Shown piece by piece: positions 1 through 8,090 of a stretch of DNA of 64,000 nucleotides. Under the pieces are notes generated by a model, which was given only the letters and a program-made list of their open reading frames with translations, made no database searches and was not told the origin of the DNA. Origin of the DNA: an uncultured Isosphaeraceae bacterium. GTDB lineage: Bacteria; Planctomycetota; Planctomycetia; Isosphaerales; Isosphaeraceae. The translations under genes were made by a program, and so were the position numbers. How positions within the stretch are numbered: the first letter of the stretch is position 1; the number at the start of each line of letters is the position of its first letter. The stretch is taken from positions 1-64,000 of the forward strand of contig CAMFLR010000012.1 of the NCBI GenBank assembly GCA_945957605.1. The letters run 5' to 3'.

Positions 1-30
1 CCGGGGGAAGAGTGGTGTACAAAAAAACTA

Positions 31-113
31 AGTGGCATTGGGCAGAATGCCCCAGGTGTCGGAGTCGAGGTTGGCATCCATTCCGAACTGGGGCATTCTG
101 CCCCAGCCACCCT
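31..113. repeat. Short dispersed palindromic element, copy 1
   Basis: The left end reads AGTGGC followed by a palindrome (GGGCAGAATGCCCC), and the right end carries GGGGCATTCTGCCCC followed by AGCCACCC. The two ends are therefore near inverted copies around about 35 bases of unique sequence. The architecture (GGGTGSC-type end, inner palindrome, spacer, inner palindrome, GCCACCC end) matches elements at 6884-7000, 41036-41151 and 54510-54586, although the inner sequence differs. No transposase is nearby. It lies downstream of the globin gene, beyond its terminator. Confidence 0.55.
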
Positions 114-144
114 TGCTTTAGCCCTTGATTTAGGGTGAATCGAC

Positions 145-182
145 AAAAAAACTCGTTCCGCCGCGAAAGTAGCGGAACGAGT
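145..182 (-). terminator. Rho-independent terminator of the globin gene
   Basis: An 11-bp perfect stem (ACTCGTTCCGC at 151-161 pairing with 172-182) encloses a short loop. On the minus strand it is followed by a run of T (AAAAAA on the plus strand just left of the stem). It sits about 45 bp after the stop codon of the minus-strand globin gene. Confidence 0.8.
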
Positions 183-227
183 GAGAAATTTCTCAAATCA
201 GCGAATCTTAATCGACACGAAAACTGC

Positions 228-1367
228 TCAAGGAACTTCAATAATCTCGCCAGCGGTCGAGCCGACGATCTTCATGAGTTCGGCCTGATCTTTCGAGCTG
301 ACCTTGAACTTGTCGAGCGTCGACTGCAGGTCGGCGGCGAGGGCGGAAAACTCTTCCTTGGTGATGCCCATTCCCTTGTGCGCGGCCTTCATATTCTTGC
401 CCTCGTACTTACCGGGTCCGCCGGTGGTTACGGTGATAAGCTGAACAAGCATCTTCTTGAGATGGGCGACGTTTTCGGGAGTGGGAGCCCACTCGGCGGC
501 GGTCCCCTTGCGGGTGAAGTTCACCTTGGGATCGGTCGCGGCGCGGGCGACGAAATCATCGACAACCGCCACAATCGCGGCTTCACCGCCCAGACGTTCA
601 AACAGATTCTTCACCGTCGGCGGAGCAGGGGCCGAAGTCCCTTCGACGATTTCCTTGCGGGTCGCGGCGATTGCCTTGATCAGTTCATCCTGGTCGGCCT
701 TGGCCACCTTGTACTTGTTGAGCGTCGCAATCAAATCACCCGCGAGCGCATCGAACTGGGCGTTGGTGATTCCCATTCCGGCGTGGACGGTCTTCATGTC
801 GCGTCCGCTGTACTTGAGCGGGCCGCCTGAGACAGCGCTCACGAGCTCGACGAGCGTTTTTTCGAGGTGTTCGACGCCTGATTTGTCGATCGGATATTTG
901 CCGCCTCGCGTGAAGTCGACCTTGGTATCAGTCGCGGCGAGCAGGACGAAGTCGTGAACGACGGCCTTCACCGAGGCCTCGCCGCCCAGGCGGTCCCAAA
1001 GGGGTTTGTCGTTTGGCTTACCGCCGTTGACCACGGCGTAAACTTCGTCGAGCGTTTCGCGCAAGGCGGTGGCGCGAAGCCCCCAATCCTGCTGCGCTTC
1101 GGCGCGGGTAAGTCCGGCCTCAATTTTCTGGGCGAGCCCGGGATGATTGCCGACGACGGAGGTCAGCGTGATGGCCTGACCCTGGTATAGGCGGAAGCAG
1201 CCGTAGTGGTCGCCCGTGTTGTAGAGACCGACGCCAATGTTGATCGTCCGGAAAATTGACTTGCTGAGCGCCTGGTCGGACGGCGATTGGGCCTGCACCC
1301 GCCCGGCCGCCGTGCCGATGAAAACGAGCGCCGCGACCGCGAATCGTTGCCAGCGAATGTGCGCCAC
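228..1367 (-). CDS. Secreted protein with two truncated-hemoglobin domains
   Basis: This is a 379-residue exported protein carrying two group-1-like truncated globin domains. I chose the GTG at 1367 because GGGGAG precedes it and the sequence then opens directly into a signal peptide (residues 1-27, ending VQAQ). Residues about 30-115 form an uncharacterised segment. Globin domains follow at about 122-242 and 254-376. Each keeps the proximal-histidine motif of the family (HAGMGIT with H195; HKGMGIT with H330). The B10 position after the DF pair, usually tyrosine in trHbN, is valine in both domains (V141, V273). Family knowledge suggests heme and small-ligand binding; the exported location and altered distal pocket make the ligand uncertain. 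It is divergent from the kinase gene at 1934 and has its own terminator. The open frame extends back to 1541, but that stretch has no signal-peptide logic. Confidence 0.85.
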   Translation of the reverse strand: MAHIRWQRFAVAALVFIGTAAGRVQAQSPSDQALSKSIFRTINIGVGLYNTGDHYGCFRLYQGQAITLTSVVGNHPGLAQKIEAGLTRAEAQQDWGLRATALRETLDEVYAVVNGGKPNDKPLWDRLGGEASVKAVVHDFVLLAATDTKVDFTRGGKYPIDKSGVEHLEKTLVELVSAVSGGPLKYSGRDMKTVHAGMGITNAQFDALAGDLIATLNKYKVAKADQDELIKAIAATRKEIVEGTSAPAPPTVKNLFERLGGEAAIVAVVDDFVARAATDPKVNFTRKGTAAEWAPTPENVAHLKKMLVQLITVTTGGPGKYEGKNMKAAHKGMGITKEEFSALAADLQSTLDKFKVSSKDQAELMKIVGSTAGEIIEVP

Positions 1368-1933
1368 TGTCGTTACTCCCCGGTAGAAATGAAGGCGCCG
1401 GACGCAGCTCCTCGAAGCGTCCGGCGCGAATTGCACTGGCAGGACCGTACAGAAAAACCCCCGCCAAATCGAGCGGTTTCTCCACAATCGGACGCCAGAT
1501 ACGCACTCATGCGGTAGAAAATCCTCCGCAGAGCGCGCCAACTCATTATCCTGTCTAAATACCTGATACAGAATTAGGTATTCGACGATAACCAGTCTTC
1601 TTTACGGCGATCCCCGGACGTTGTTACGCGTCATTAACAAAACCGCGCCTGTGCTTCTCATTCCCAACCTTGGGCCGGAATCGATGATCCGCGACCCGAA
1701 TTGCCGACAGCGGCGAGGAGTTCGTCCTAGGGTTTTTGGGGTATCCATGCGATAATCGAAAGGCACAGATTGCCTTTCCCGCGCCATTCGGCGGACTTGT
1801 CCTGCGGCTGACGTAACTGTTAGAGTGGGTAAGTTTTTGCTAGCGATCGCTCGCATGTTTATCTCAAGTAGCCGTCCCAGTTTTCCGCGGGTCGGTTCTC
1901 CCTCGGAACTCCTGGACTAGGTATCATCCATCC
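1368..1933. promoter_or_regulatory. Divergent intergenic region between globin and kinase genes
   Basis: No convincing gene is visible in these 566 bases; an 84-codon minus-strand frame (1602-1856) has no recognisable features. The region must hold the promoters of both flanking genes. A short inverted repeat, AATACCT-N11-AGGTATT (1558-1582), could be an operator, but nothing independent supports this. Confidence 0.4.
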
Positions 1934-4765
1934 ATGGTCGATCCGCAGACATCGCGCTTCTGGCGAGTCGCGCTTCAAAGTGGGCTGCTCGACGAGCCAG
2001 CGCTTCAGAAGTGCTGGGACCAGCTTCCGGAAGATAAGCGCACGCCCGACGCGATTGATCGCCGCCTCGCTCGCCAGGCTGTGAATGCGAACCTGATTAC
2101 CATCTGGCAGGCGCAGCAACTGATGACGGGACGCGCGACCGGATTCAGGATCGATCGATATATCCTGCTCGACCTGCTGGGCCAGGGGGGGATGGGCCGC
2201 GTTTACCTGGCCAAGGATACGAGGCTGGGGCGGCAAGTCGCCATCAAGGTGCTTTCGACGAGCCGGATGAATAACCCGCGCGCCATCGCGCGGTTCCAGC
2301 GCGAGGGGAAGGTTGGAGCGCAGCTTCAGCACGAGAATCTCGTCCGAATCTACGACGAAGGTGAATCTTCGCAGATTCGCTATCTTGTGATGGAGTTCAT
2401 CGAGGGGAAGAACGTCTCTCAGCTCATTGGCGAGCAAGGGGCAATCGCATGGCCGGCCGCCGTTCGCCTGGCGCGGCAAGTCGCGCTCGGGCTGGAACAC
2501 GCGCACCAAAAAGGGCTGATTCATCGCGACGTTAACCCGTCGAACATTCTCGTCACGCGCGACGGCACCGCCAAACTGACCGACCTCGGGCTGGCGATCG
2601 ACCTGGCCGACGAAGGAAACGTCACGCGCGATGGCGCGACGGTTGGTACGTTCGACTACATCAGCCCCGAACAGGCCAAGCACTCGCGCGACGTTGACAC
2701 CCGCGCAGACATCTACTCGCTCGGTTGCTCGCTCTATCATATGATTGCGGGTCGCGTACCGTTTCCCATGCCGAGCCTGCCAGAGAAGCTTTACGCCCAC
2801 CAGTTGCACGAGGCCGATCCGTTGCACGCCCTCGTGAGCGACGTACCGGAAGCGCTCTCGCGGATTGTGGCCAAGATGATGGCCAAGACGCCCGAAGACC
2901 GCTACCCCACGCCGGCAGTAGTTGCGGCGGCACTTGAGCCGTTCGTCGACGAATCGGTGCGGCTGAAACCGGTCGCATCCACTGGGCTACGCTCGGGAAG
3001 TGGCGACGCCGTGGTTGAAGCGGCACGAACTCGAATCGCAGCACCCGTAAAAATCGCCGCGGCGGAGAATGCGGCAGCCGCTGGCGCCGCTCAATCTACG
3101 ACTAACACAACCCCCGCGCCTGCTGACGAGGCGAAGGCCCAAGACGGTGGCGGATCTGCGTTTGTCTCCGACCCAGATCTGGCGATTTTCAGCGTCAACA
3201 CCGGGCCTGACGAACCGCTGATGGCCGTGCTTCAGAACAGCAACCGGTCGAAGCAAAAGTCGCGGTTATCGAAGAGTAATAGCGGCGAAAGTAAAGAAAA
3301 CGGATTGCTGGCGAAGAATAAGGCGTGGATAGGAATTGTCGCGGCGGTGGTTGGCATTCTCGTTCTGGGAGCAGCGGTCGCGTTTGTGCTGATGCGGCCC
3401 AAGAATCCGGCTGAGAACCAAACCAAGGGGCAGGTCGCGTCGGGTACCGGCCAGAAAAAGAAGGGGAAGACGACCGACGCAGCAGATGCGGTGAATCCCC
3501 CTCCAGCGCCTGTGAAACACGCGCCGATTGAGGTTGTCGCAGGACGCGATGTGCGCGAAGTCGAAAAGTTGAGCGACGCAATTCAACTTGCGTCGACTGG
3601 CAATGGTGAAGTCGTACTCAACAGCACGAGCCCGATCCGGATCAACTCGTCTGACGCCCTGCGCGTCGTTCGCGGCGAGGTGACGATTCGCGGTCAGAAG
3701 GGGGCTTCGCCGATCATTGCCGTCGAGGTTTCGAACCATACGACGCCAATTACCGTGCTTCCTGGTGCGGCACTCACGCTCAAAGGCATCACGATTATTG
3801 GCCACTATCAGACGGCCGATCGCGGGGTGGCTCACCCTTTGCCGCTCATTGATTCGGGCGGAATCCTTCGGCTCGAAAACAGCGGTTTCATTTCCAAGGG
3901 CAACGTTCATACGAGTGCGGTTCATCACCAGGGAAGTCGACTCGAAGCCAACGGTTGCCTGTTCAGCGGATTTACGCGAACCATCGATGCGGAAGCGTAT
4001 CCCAAGTGCCTGATCAGGATCACGCAGTGCATGATCGTGCGCACGGCCGAAGGCAAGGATTCGCGGCCCTGGGCGGTGCGCATGAAACAAGTTTCGACAG
4101 CGGCGGACAAGCAGGGCACGGTGACTCGAAACGTGGAAATCGATCACTCCACGATCCTTGGCACCGGCGTGCTCGAAGCGATTGACTTCTCGCCGACGCA
4201 TCCGCTCGGTGTGAAGTTCAACCATAACGCCGTGCAAACTCGCGCAATGCTGGCGTGGATGCCGGTCCCGAATAATGGCGGCCAAATCGAGTGGTCGAAG
4301 AGCCTGAAGTGGGCCGGCGTTGCGAACCGTTACGACATTACCGGTGGAAGCTGGATTATGGTGTCGGCTGAACCCGAGAAGCCGATGGTACCGAGTCCGG
4401 GCGATCTGAAAGCGTGGAACGAACTTCTAAAAACGGACATGGATAGCGTCGGGCAGTCGTTCAAATTCGCCGCCGACACTGCGACGCTTATTGTCGATGG
4501 TGCGATCGATCCCGCATCGTTCGAGCTTGTTGGCGACAATATCGTTGGCGTCGGCGCCGATCCCAAGAAGGTTGGCGGTTACATCAAGGCCGACAGGTCG
4601 GAAGCGAAGAACACGCTCGAACCGCTGAATGCTGGAGAGCCCGAGAAGGAAAAAACCGAGGGCAAGGATTCGGCCAAATCCAAAGAAGCGGAAAAAACCA
4701 AAACATCCAAATACGACGCGCCGTTTATGCTGAAGAATCGCTCAGGACTTTCCATCCTCGCGTAA
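1934..4765 (+). CDS. Membrane Ser/Thr protein kinase with beta-helix-like ectodomain
   Basis: This 943-residue Hanks-type kinase has a cytoplasmic kinase domain at about residues 77-335: glycine loop GQGGMGRV (83-90), VAIK lysine K105, HRD at 198-200 with catalytic D200, and DLG (217-219) in place of DFG. The catalytic loop reads HRDVNPSN, with asparagine where lysine usually follows (HRDLKPxN). Residues about 1-75 resemble the N-terminal segment common in planctomycete kinases. A Ser/Thr/Pro-rich linker leads to one membrane span (about 465-487). The outer part (about 510-760) has the repetitive VVLNSTSPIRI / GALTLKGITI pattern of a right-handed parallel beta-helix, which may sense a wall or polysaccharide ligand (inference). 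The tail is charged. The gene ends convergently, overlapping the anti-sigma gene by 24 bp. Confidence 0.9.
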   Translation: MVDPQTSRFWRVALQSGLLDEPALQKCWDQLPEDKRTPDAIDRRLARQAVNANLITIWQAQQLMTGRATGFRIDRYILLDLLGQGGMGRVYLAKDTRLGRQVAIKVLSTSRMNNPRAIARFQREGKVGAQLQHENLVRIYDEGESSQIRYLVMEFIEGKNVSQLIGEQGAIAWPAAVRLARQVALGLEHAHQKGLIHRDVNPSNILVTRDGTAKLTDLGLAIDLADEGNVTRDGATVGTFDYISPEQAKHSRDVDTRADIYSLGCSLYHMIAGRVPFPMPSLPEKLYAHQLHEADPLHALVSDVPEALSRIVAKMMAKTPEDRYPTPAVVAAALEPFVDESVRLKPVASTGLRSGSGDAVVEAARTRIAAPVKIAAAENAAAAGAAQSTTNTTPAPADEAKAQDGGGSAFVSDPDLAIFSVNTGPDEPLMAVLQNSNRSKQKSRLSKSNSGESKENGLLAKNKAWIGIVAAVVGILVLGAAVAFVLMRPKNPAENQTKGQVASGTGQKKKGKTTDAADAVNPPPAPVKHAPIEVVAGRDVREVEKLSDAIQLASTGNGEVVLNSTSPIRINSSDALRVVRGEVTIRGQKGASPIIAVEVSNHTTPITVLPGAALTLKGITIIGHYQTADRGVAHPLPLIDSGGILRLENSGFISKGNVHTSAVHHQGSRLEANGCLFSGFTRTIDAEAYPKCLIRITQCMIVRTAEGKDSRPWAVRMKQVSTAADKQGTVTRNVEIDHSTILGTGVLEAIDFSPTHPLGVKFNHNAVQTRAMLAWMPVPNNGGQIEWSKSLKWAGVANRYDITGGSWIMVSAEPEKPMVPSPGDLKAWNELLKTDMDSVGQSFKFAADTATLIVDGAIDPASFELVGDNIVGVGADPKKVGGYIKADRSEAKNTLEPLNAGEPEKEKTEGKDSAKSKEAEKTKTSKYDAPFMLKNRSGLSILA

Positions 4766-5179
4766 CAGGTGCCGGCTCGAGTTGAGAATGCGCGCGTGGC
4801 GGGATTTCGCAGCCGGCGTGGCGGCTTCGGCCTTCCCCTTGAGGTCGGCGAGGTTCGCCTGGCAGTACGGGCACTCGACGACTTCGATGTGAAAGAGAAG
4901 ATACTCGGCCAAATCTGGGTCGAGTGCGTCGAGTAACAACGTGCCGAGCTGCTGGCGGCTTGGGCATGTGAGGCGCGAACGTCGCCAGATCGCGCCGAGG
5001 GTGTGCAGGCCGGCATCTTCGCGATTCTGGCGGACCGCTTCGAGACGATCGCGCAGCTCTGAGGAGTCGCGGAGCGCCTTTTCGACGCGAGCCAGCTCCT
5101 CGGCGGGCAGGGCGTCGGCAAGATAGGCGCGAAGCGTGTCGGAGTCGATCGCTGTTGGGGCGTGGTGTTCGCCTTCCAT
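4742..5179 (-). CDS. Zinc-finger (ZAS-like) anti-sigma partner
   Basis: This 145-residue soluble protein is encoded 5 bp downstream of the sigma factor at 5185-5814, so the two are almost certainly cotranscribed. The region after residue about 75 holds CPSRQQLG followed by H-x5-C-P-Y-C-xxN, a variant of the H-x3-C-x2-C zinc motif of ZAS anti-sigma factors and typical of proteins next to planctomycete sigma factors. No membrane span is present. The start at 5179 (MEGEHH) is preferred; the frame upstream of it lies inside the sigma gene in another phase. Its 3' end overlaps the convergent kinase gene by 24 bp. The anti-sigma role is inferred from motif and position. Confidence 0.75.
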   Translation of the reverse strand: MEGEHHAPTAIDSDTLRAYLADALPAEELARVEKALRDSSELRDRLEAVRQNREDAGLHTLGAIWRRSRLTCPSRQQLGTLLLDALDPDLAEYLLFHIEVVECPYCQANLADLKGKAEAATPAAKSRHARILNSSRHLLREDGKS

Positions 5180-5184
5180 CGCCG

Positions 5185-5814
5185 TCACCCTTCGCCGAAG
5201 TGTTCGAGGTTGAGACCGGCCCGGCGCGCCATTTCTTTCAGGCGGCCGATCGTCTGGAACTTGTAGCTTGCGACAGCCTGCTCGGTGATATTCAGATATT
5301 TGGCGACGTCCTTGTTCGCCCAGTTCTTGACGATCAACAGCTCGAGGCAGCGCAGACGGTCGAAATCGGCCTTGGCGAGCCACTCGCGGACGAGCGTACC
5401 CATCGCCTCGGTGAGCAAGCGTTGCTCGGCGTCGCGACGTTCGTCTGAGCGGGCGATGCTCGATGCAGCGCGGCCGCCGCCGGGGACCTCGTCGAGCGGG
5501 CGGCCGTGGTCGTCGGACCCAAACTGGTCGATCGGACGCCGCCCTTGCTTACGGAGGTGGTCGGTCAGCTTGTGCGCGGCGATCGAGAAAAGGTACGCCT
5601 CCATGTCGCGCTTTTCGTCGTAGTGCGGCAGGCTCGTCAGGAAGCCGACGAATGTTTCCTGTACGACATCTTCGCTCGCTGCGCGGTCGCGCAGGCGGCT
5701 ATCGACGAAGGCGATGAGGCGGCCTTCGTAGCGTTCGATTAATTGCTGCCAGGCGCGGGCGTCTCCCGAGCGTACCTGGCGGATCAGCAAGCTCTCGGCT
5801 TCGGACGTGGGCAT
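5185..5814 (-). CDS. ECF-type RNA polymerase sigma factor
   Basis: This 209-residue sigma-70 family protein contains region 2 (about residues 22-92; ERYEGRLIAF, SEDVVQETFVGFL, YLFSIAAHKLTDHLRKQ) and region 4 (about 145-200; NKDVAKYLNITEQAVASYKFQTIGRLKE), joined by a Gly/Arg-rich linker. Regions 1 and 3 are absent, as in ECF sigma factors. It is the first gene of a two-gene unit with the zinc-finger protein immediately downstream. The regulon cannot be told from the window; the convergent kinase gene may be functionally linked (inference). Confidence 0.9.
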   Translation of the reverse strand: MPTSEAESLLIRQVRSGDARAWQQLIERYEGRLIAFVDSRLRDRAASEDVVQETFVGFLTSLPHYDEKRDMEAYLFSIAAHKLTDHLRKQGRRPIDQFGSDDHGRPLDEVPGGGRAASSIARSDERRDAEQRLLTEAMGTLVREWLAKADFDRLRCLELLIVKNWANKDVAKYLNITEQAVASYKFQTIGRLKEMARRAGLNLEHFGEG

Positions 5815-5923
5815 CGGAACGACTTAACCTCGCCTCGAATCTCTCGTCACGCAAACCGATCGGCCGGGTTGACCCTTGTTTCTCTTGATAGAATCACAAG
5901 CCCGGGGCGATCTCACGCCTATC

Positions 5924-6424
5924 CTAATCGACTTTCGCCCTGGACGGCGAGAGTTCATCCTCTCGATCCCACGGGCTTTGCGGATTTCCTGAATTCGTCA
6001 TCCGCAAGGTTCCCGCGTCGCTTGGGGCTTCGGGCCAGCGGGTTTTGCGAAAGTTGCGGAACAGCCAGACTCCCGCCGGCGCAGCGAACGTGAGCATGAG
6101 ATACCAGCCGATCTTGTCGAACCGGCCGGAAAACTCGTCGTCTCCGCGGAGCATCAAGAGGCGAAACTCCTGCCGCCAGATCGCGAAGAATACGAGGAAA
6201 ATCACAAAAGCTGAGATGATATAAAAGAATTCCTCGCCGCCGCTTTGAACGAACGGCGTGATGAACCATGCCGTCATGCCGATGATTCCCAGGATCTGCA
6301 TCAGGCGCAGTCGAGGAAAGCCATCGAACAGAGAAATGATCATAAATGCGAGTGTGGGGACAATGATCCAGAAGATCAGAGCACCGATCGGAAAGAAGAG
6401 CAAGATTTCGCCCAATTCCCGCAT
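5924..6424 (-). CDS. Small multi-span membrane protein, paralogue of the upstream gene
   Basis: This 166-residue protein of unknown function has about four hydrophobic spans: residues about 5-33, 42-60, 66-85 and 105-125. A conserved segment (QEFRLLM...DDEF..R.DKIGW...GVWLFRNFRKTRWPE) matches the neighbouring upstream gene (REFLFLM...DDVF..R.DKLVW...GYLLFRAFREAHWP), so the two are diverged paralogues. A charged tail follows. The 43-bp gap to the upstream gene suggests one transcript. Confidence 0.75.
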   Translation of the reverse strand: MRELGEILLFFPIGALIFWIIVPTLAFMIISLFDGFPRLRLMQILGIIGMTAWFITPFVQSGGEEFFYIISAFVIFLVFFAIWRQEFRLLMLRGDDEFSGRFDKIGWYLMLTFAAPAGVWLFRNFRKTRWPEAPSDAGTLRMTNSGNPQSPWDREDELSPSRAKVD

Positions 6425-6467
6425 TCTCCCCTCGGCGTTTAAGGATCGTCTCGACCGTTTGCCTGAC

Positions 6468-6830
6468 TTAGAAGAGGTCGGTCACGGTCGGCGATTCTTT
6501 CTTGATCGGCCAGTGTGCTTCGCGAAACGCGCGAAAGAGAAGATAACCGACCGGAGGCAAGCCCACCATCAGGCCGACCCAGACGAGCTTATCATGTCGG
6601 GCAGGAAACACGTCGTCGCTCAAACGCATCAGGAAGAGGAACTCGCGTGCCCAGGAACGAATGAGCAAAACGCAGCCGACGAAGAGAGCCACGGCGGCGA
6701 TTACGGGAGCCATTGGCAAGATCACGACAGCGAGGCCGACGAGCAGCACCACGCGCCAGCCATCAAGGCTATTGATCCACTGGCCAACGCGGACGATTCC
6801 GTCTTCGATTCGTTCCACATACGCCGTCAT
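6468..6830 (-). CDS. Small membrane protein, paralogue of the downstream gene
   Basis: This 120-residue protein has two hydrophobic segments (about residues 25-60) plus one near the C-terminus, and shares the C-terminal signature with the gene at 5924-6424. I place the start at 6830 (MTAYVERIED), with AAGGAT upstream. The longer frame to 6923 runs into a dispersed repeat element, so its extra 31 codons are repeat sequence rather than protein. Function unknown. Confidence 0.7.
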   Translation of the reverse strand: MTAYVERIEDGIVRVGQWINSLDGWRVVLLVGLAVVILPMAPVIAAVALFVGCVLLIRSWAREFLFLMRLSDDVFPARHDKLVWVGLMVGLPPVGYLLFRAFREAHWPIKKESPTVTDLF

Positions 6831-6883
6831 GATCAGATCCTTGATGGAGTTATGCGATTGAGACAACGCGAAGACTTGGGGTT

Positions 6884-7000
6884 GGGTGGCCTGGACGACT
6901 CGTTGTCCAGGTGGCGCAGCCATAGGAGGCTAGAGCCGAACAAATTGCCATATCCTCTTGTCGCTTCACGATCGGGACAACAAAGTTGTCCCGGCCACCC
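6884..7000. repeat. Dispersed palindromic element, copy 2
   Basis: This is a 117-bp element with inverted ends (GGGTGGCCTGGAC... and ...TTGTCCCGGCCACCC), each containing a palindrome. It is homologous along its length with 41036-41151: both contain GGTGGCGCAGCCA and ATATCCTCTTGTCGCTTC. Similarity continues on the right to about 7040 (GCGTAACACCCATT against GCGTTACTCCCATT). It lies between two minus-strand genes. Confidence 0.8.
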
Positions 7001-7045
7001 TTTGCTTGTCGTATCCGATATTGAGTGCGTAACACCCATTCAGAA

Positions 7046-7972
7046 TCACGCAAGGAAGCGATAGAGAACGACACCTGCCGCTCCGACGCCTGCTGCCGTC
7101 AGCACGCGGAGGCGATTTGTGTAGTACCCTTTGGTTGCTTCATCGGCCCGGATGTAGCTCGAGAGTGCGGCCAGAACGACGAGGATGAACGTCAGGATCG
7201 ACCCGACCTTGATTGTGCGGTCGCGAACGATTTCGCGGTTGTAGGAGTTGATCACCTGCTCACGCGCCGGCTTCGAGAAATCGACCATTGCGCCGGCACG
7301 ATAGAGCGTGACCAGCTCGTCGAGATCCTTCGAGATCGCGCCGGTGTCTTCGATCACCGGTTTGACATACGTTGCCCTGATCAGGCTATCAACGGTTGAG
7401 GTTGACGGCTTCCAGCCGATCGCCACGTCGCCCGCGATCCACTGCGTCACGTCGCGTTCGATCTTCTGATGGAGCTCGTTCCGCGCCTTGGACTCGCTGC
7501 TCGCAAGGCCGCTGACGAGGGCACGATATCCACGAGAATCACCCTTGGCTGCCGCAGCTTCTTCTTCGCTTGTGCGCGGGAACCAGTCGGGTGTGATCTT
7601 GGTTTCGGCGGGCGTTGCAGGTTGTGCTTGAACCGGCGCCTGAGTCGGCTGCGGCGCACGTCCCTTGGTTCGCGGAGGAGCAGGGGGACGGGGCGGCACC
7701 GGTGCTTTTTTCGGCTCCGGAGCCTCGCGATAGACCACGACGACCCGCCCATCAGCGTCGGGCTGGTAAGCGGCCGTGTAGACGTGCTGAGCTTGCGTGA
7801 CGACCGGGGCGGGACGGTAACCATCGTACCTTTGCACCGGCACCTGAACGTACGCGCCAGACGAGGTTCGCTGGACGACGTAGTGGTCTCCCGCCCACGC
7901 ACGGCTGCGGTGCCGCGCGCCGATCGTGAACAGGGCCGCTCCGATGAAGACCAGAACAAGTAGTCGTTTCAT
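7046..7972 (-). CDS. Exported Pro-rich protein with C-terminal membrane spans
   Basis: This 308-residue protein of unknown function starts with a signal-type segment (residues 1-27). A tyrosine- and valine-rich region (about 30-80), a Pro/Ala-rich linker (about 85-125) and a soluble alpha-helical region (about 130-240) follow. Two hydrophobic spans close the protein (about 252-272 and 288-306). This suggests an envelope protein with its bulk outside the cytoplasm. No enzyme motif is recognised. Confidence 0.75.
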   Translation of the reverse strand: MKRLLVLVFIGAALFTIGARHRSRAWAGDHYVVQRTSSGAYVQVPVQRYDGYRPAPVVTQAQHVYTAAYQPDADGRVVVVYREAPEPKKAPVPPRPPAPPRTKGRAPQPTQAPVQAQPATPAETKITPDWFPRTSEEEAAAAKGDSRGYRALVSGLASSESKARNELHQKIERDVTQWIAGDVAIGWKPSTSTVDSLIRATYVKPVIEDTGAISKDLDELVTLYRAGAMVDFSKPAREQVINSYNREIVRDRTIKVGSILTFILVVLAALSSYIRADEATKGYYTNRLRVLTAAGVGAAGVVLYRFLA

Positions 7973-8050
7973 GACGTCGTACCTTCCCCGCCAAGCGATC
8001 TTACGTATTCATTCAGAGCGGTTGCCCGCACGTTGTGTTGTGTCGTTTCG

Positions 8051-8077
8051 CCCGCAGCCAGTTCCCTCGACTGCGGG
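8051..8077 (-). terminator. Possible terminator of the second kinase gene
   Basis: A 7-bp stem (CCCGCAG at 8051-8057 with CTGCGGG at 8071-8077) lies 14 bp beyond the kinase stop codon. There is no clear U-run, only GCGAAACGAC on the minus strand, so the call is tentative. Confidence 0.4.
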
Positions 8078-8090
8078 ATTTATCGATCAA

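Noticed and set aside
1602-1856. 84-codon minus-strand frame between globin and kinase genes
   Set aside because: No ribosome binding site, no recognisable domain, and composition is typical of non-coding DNA.
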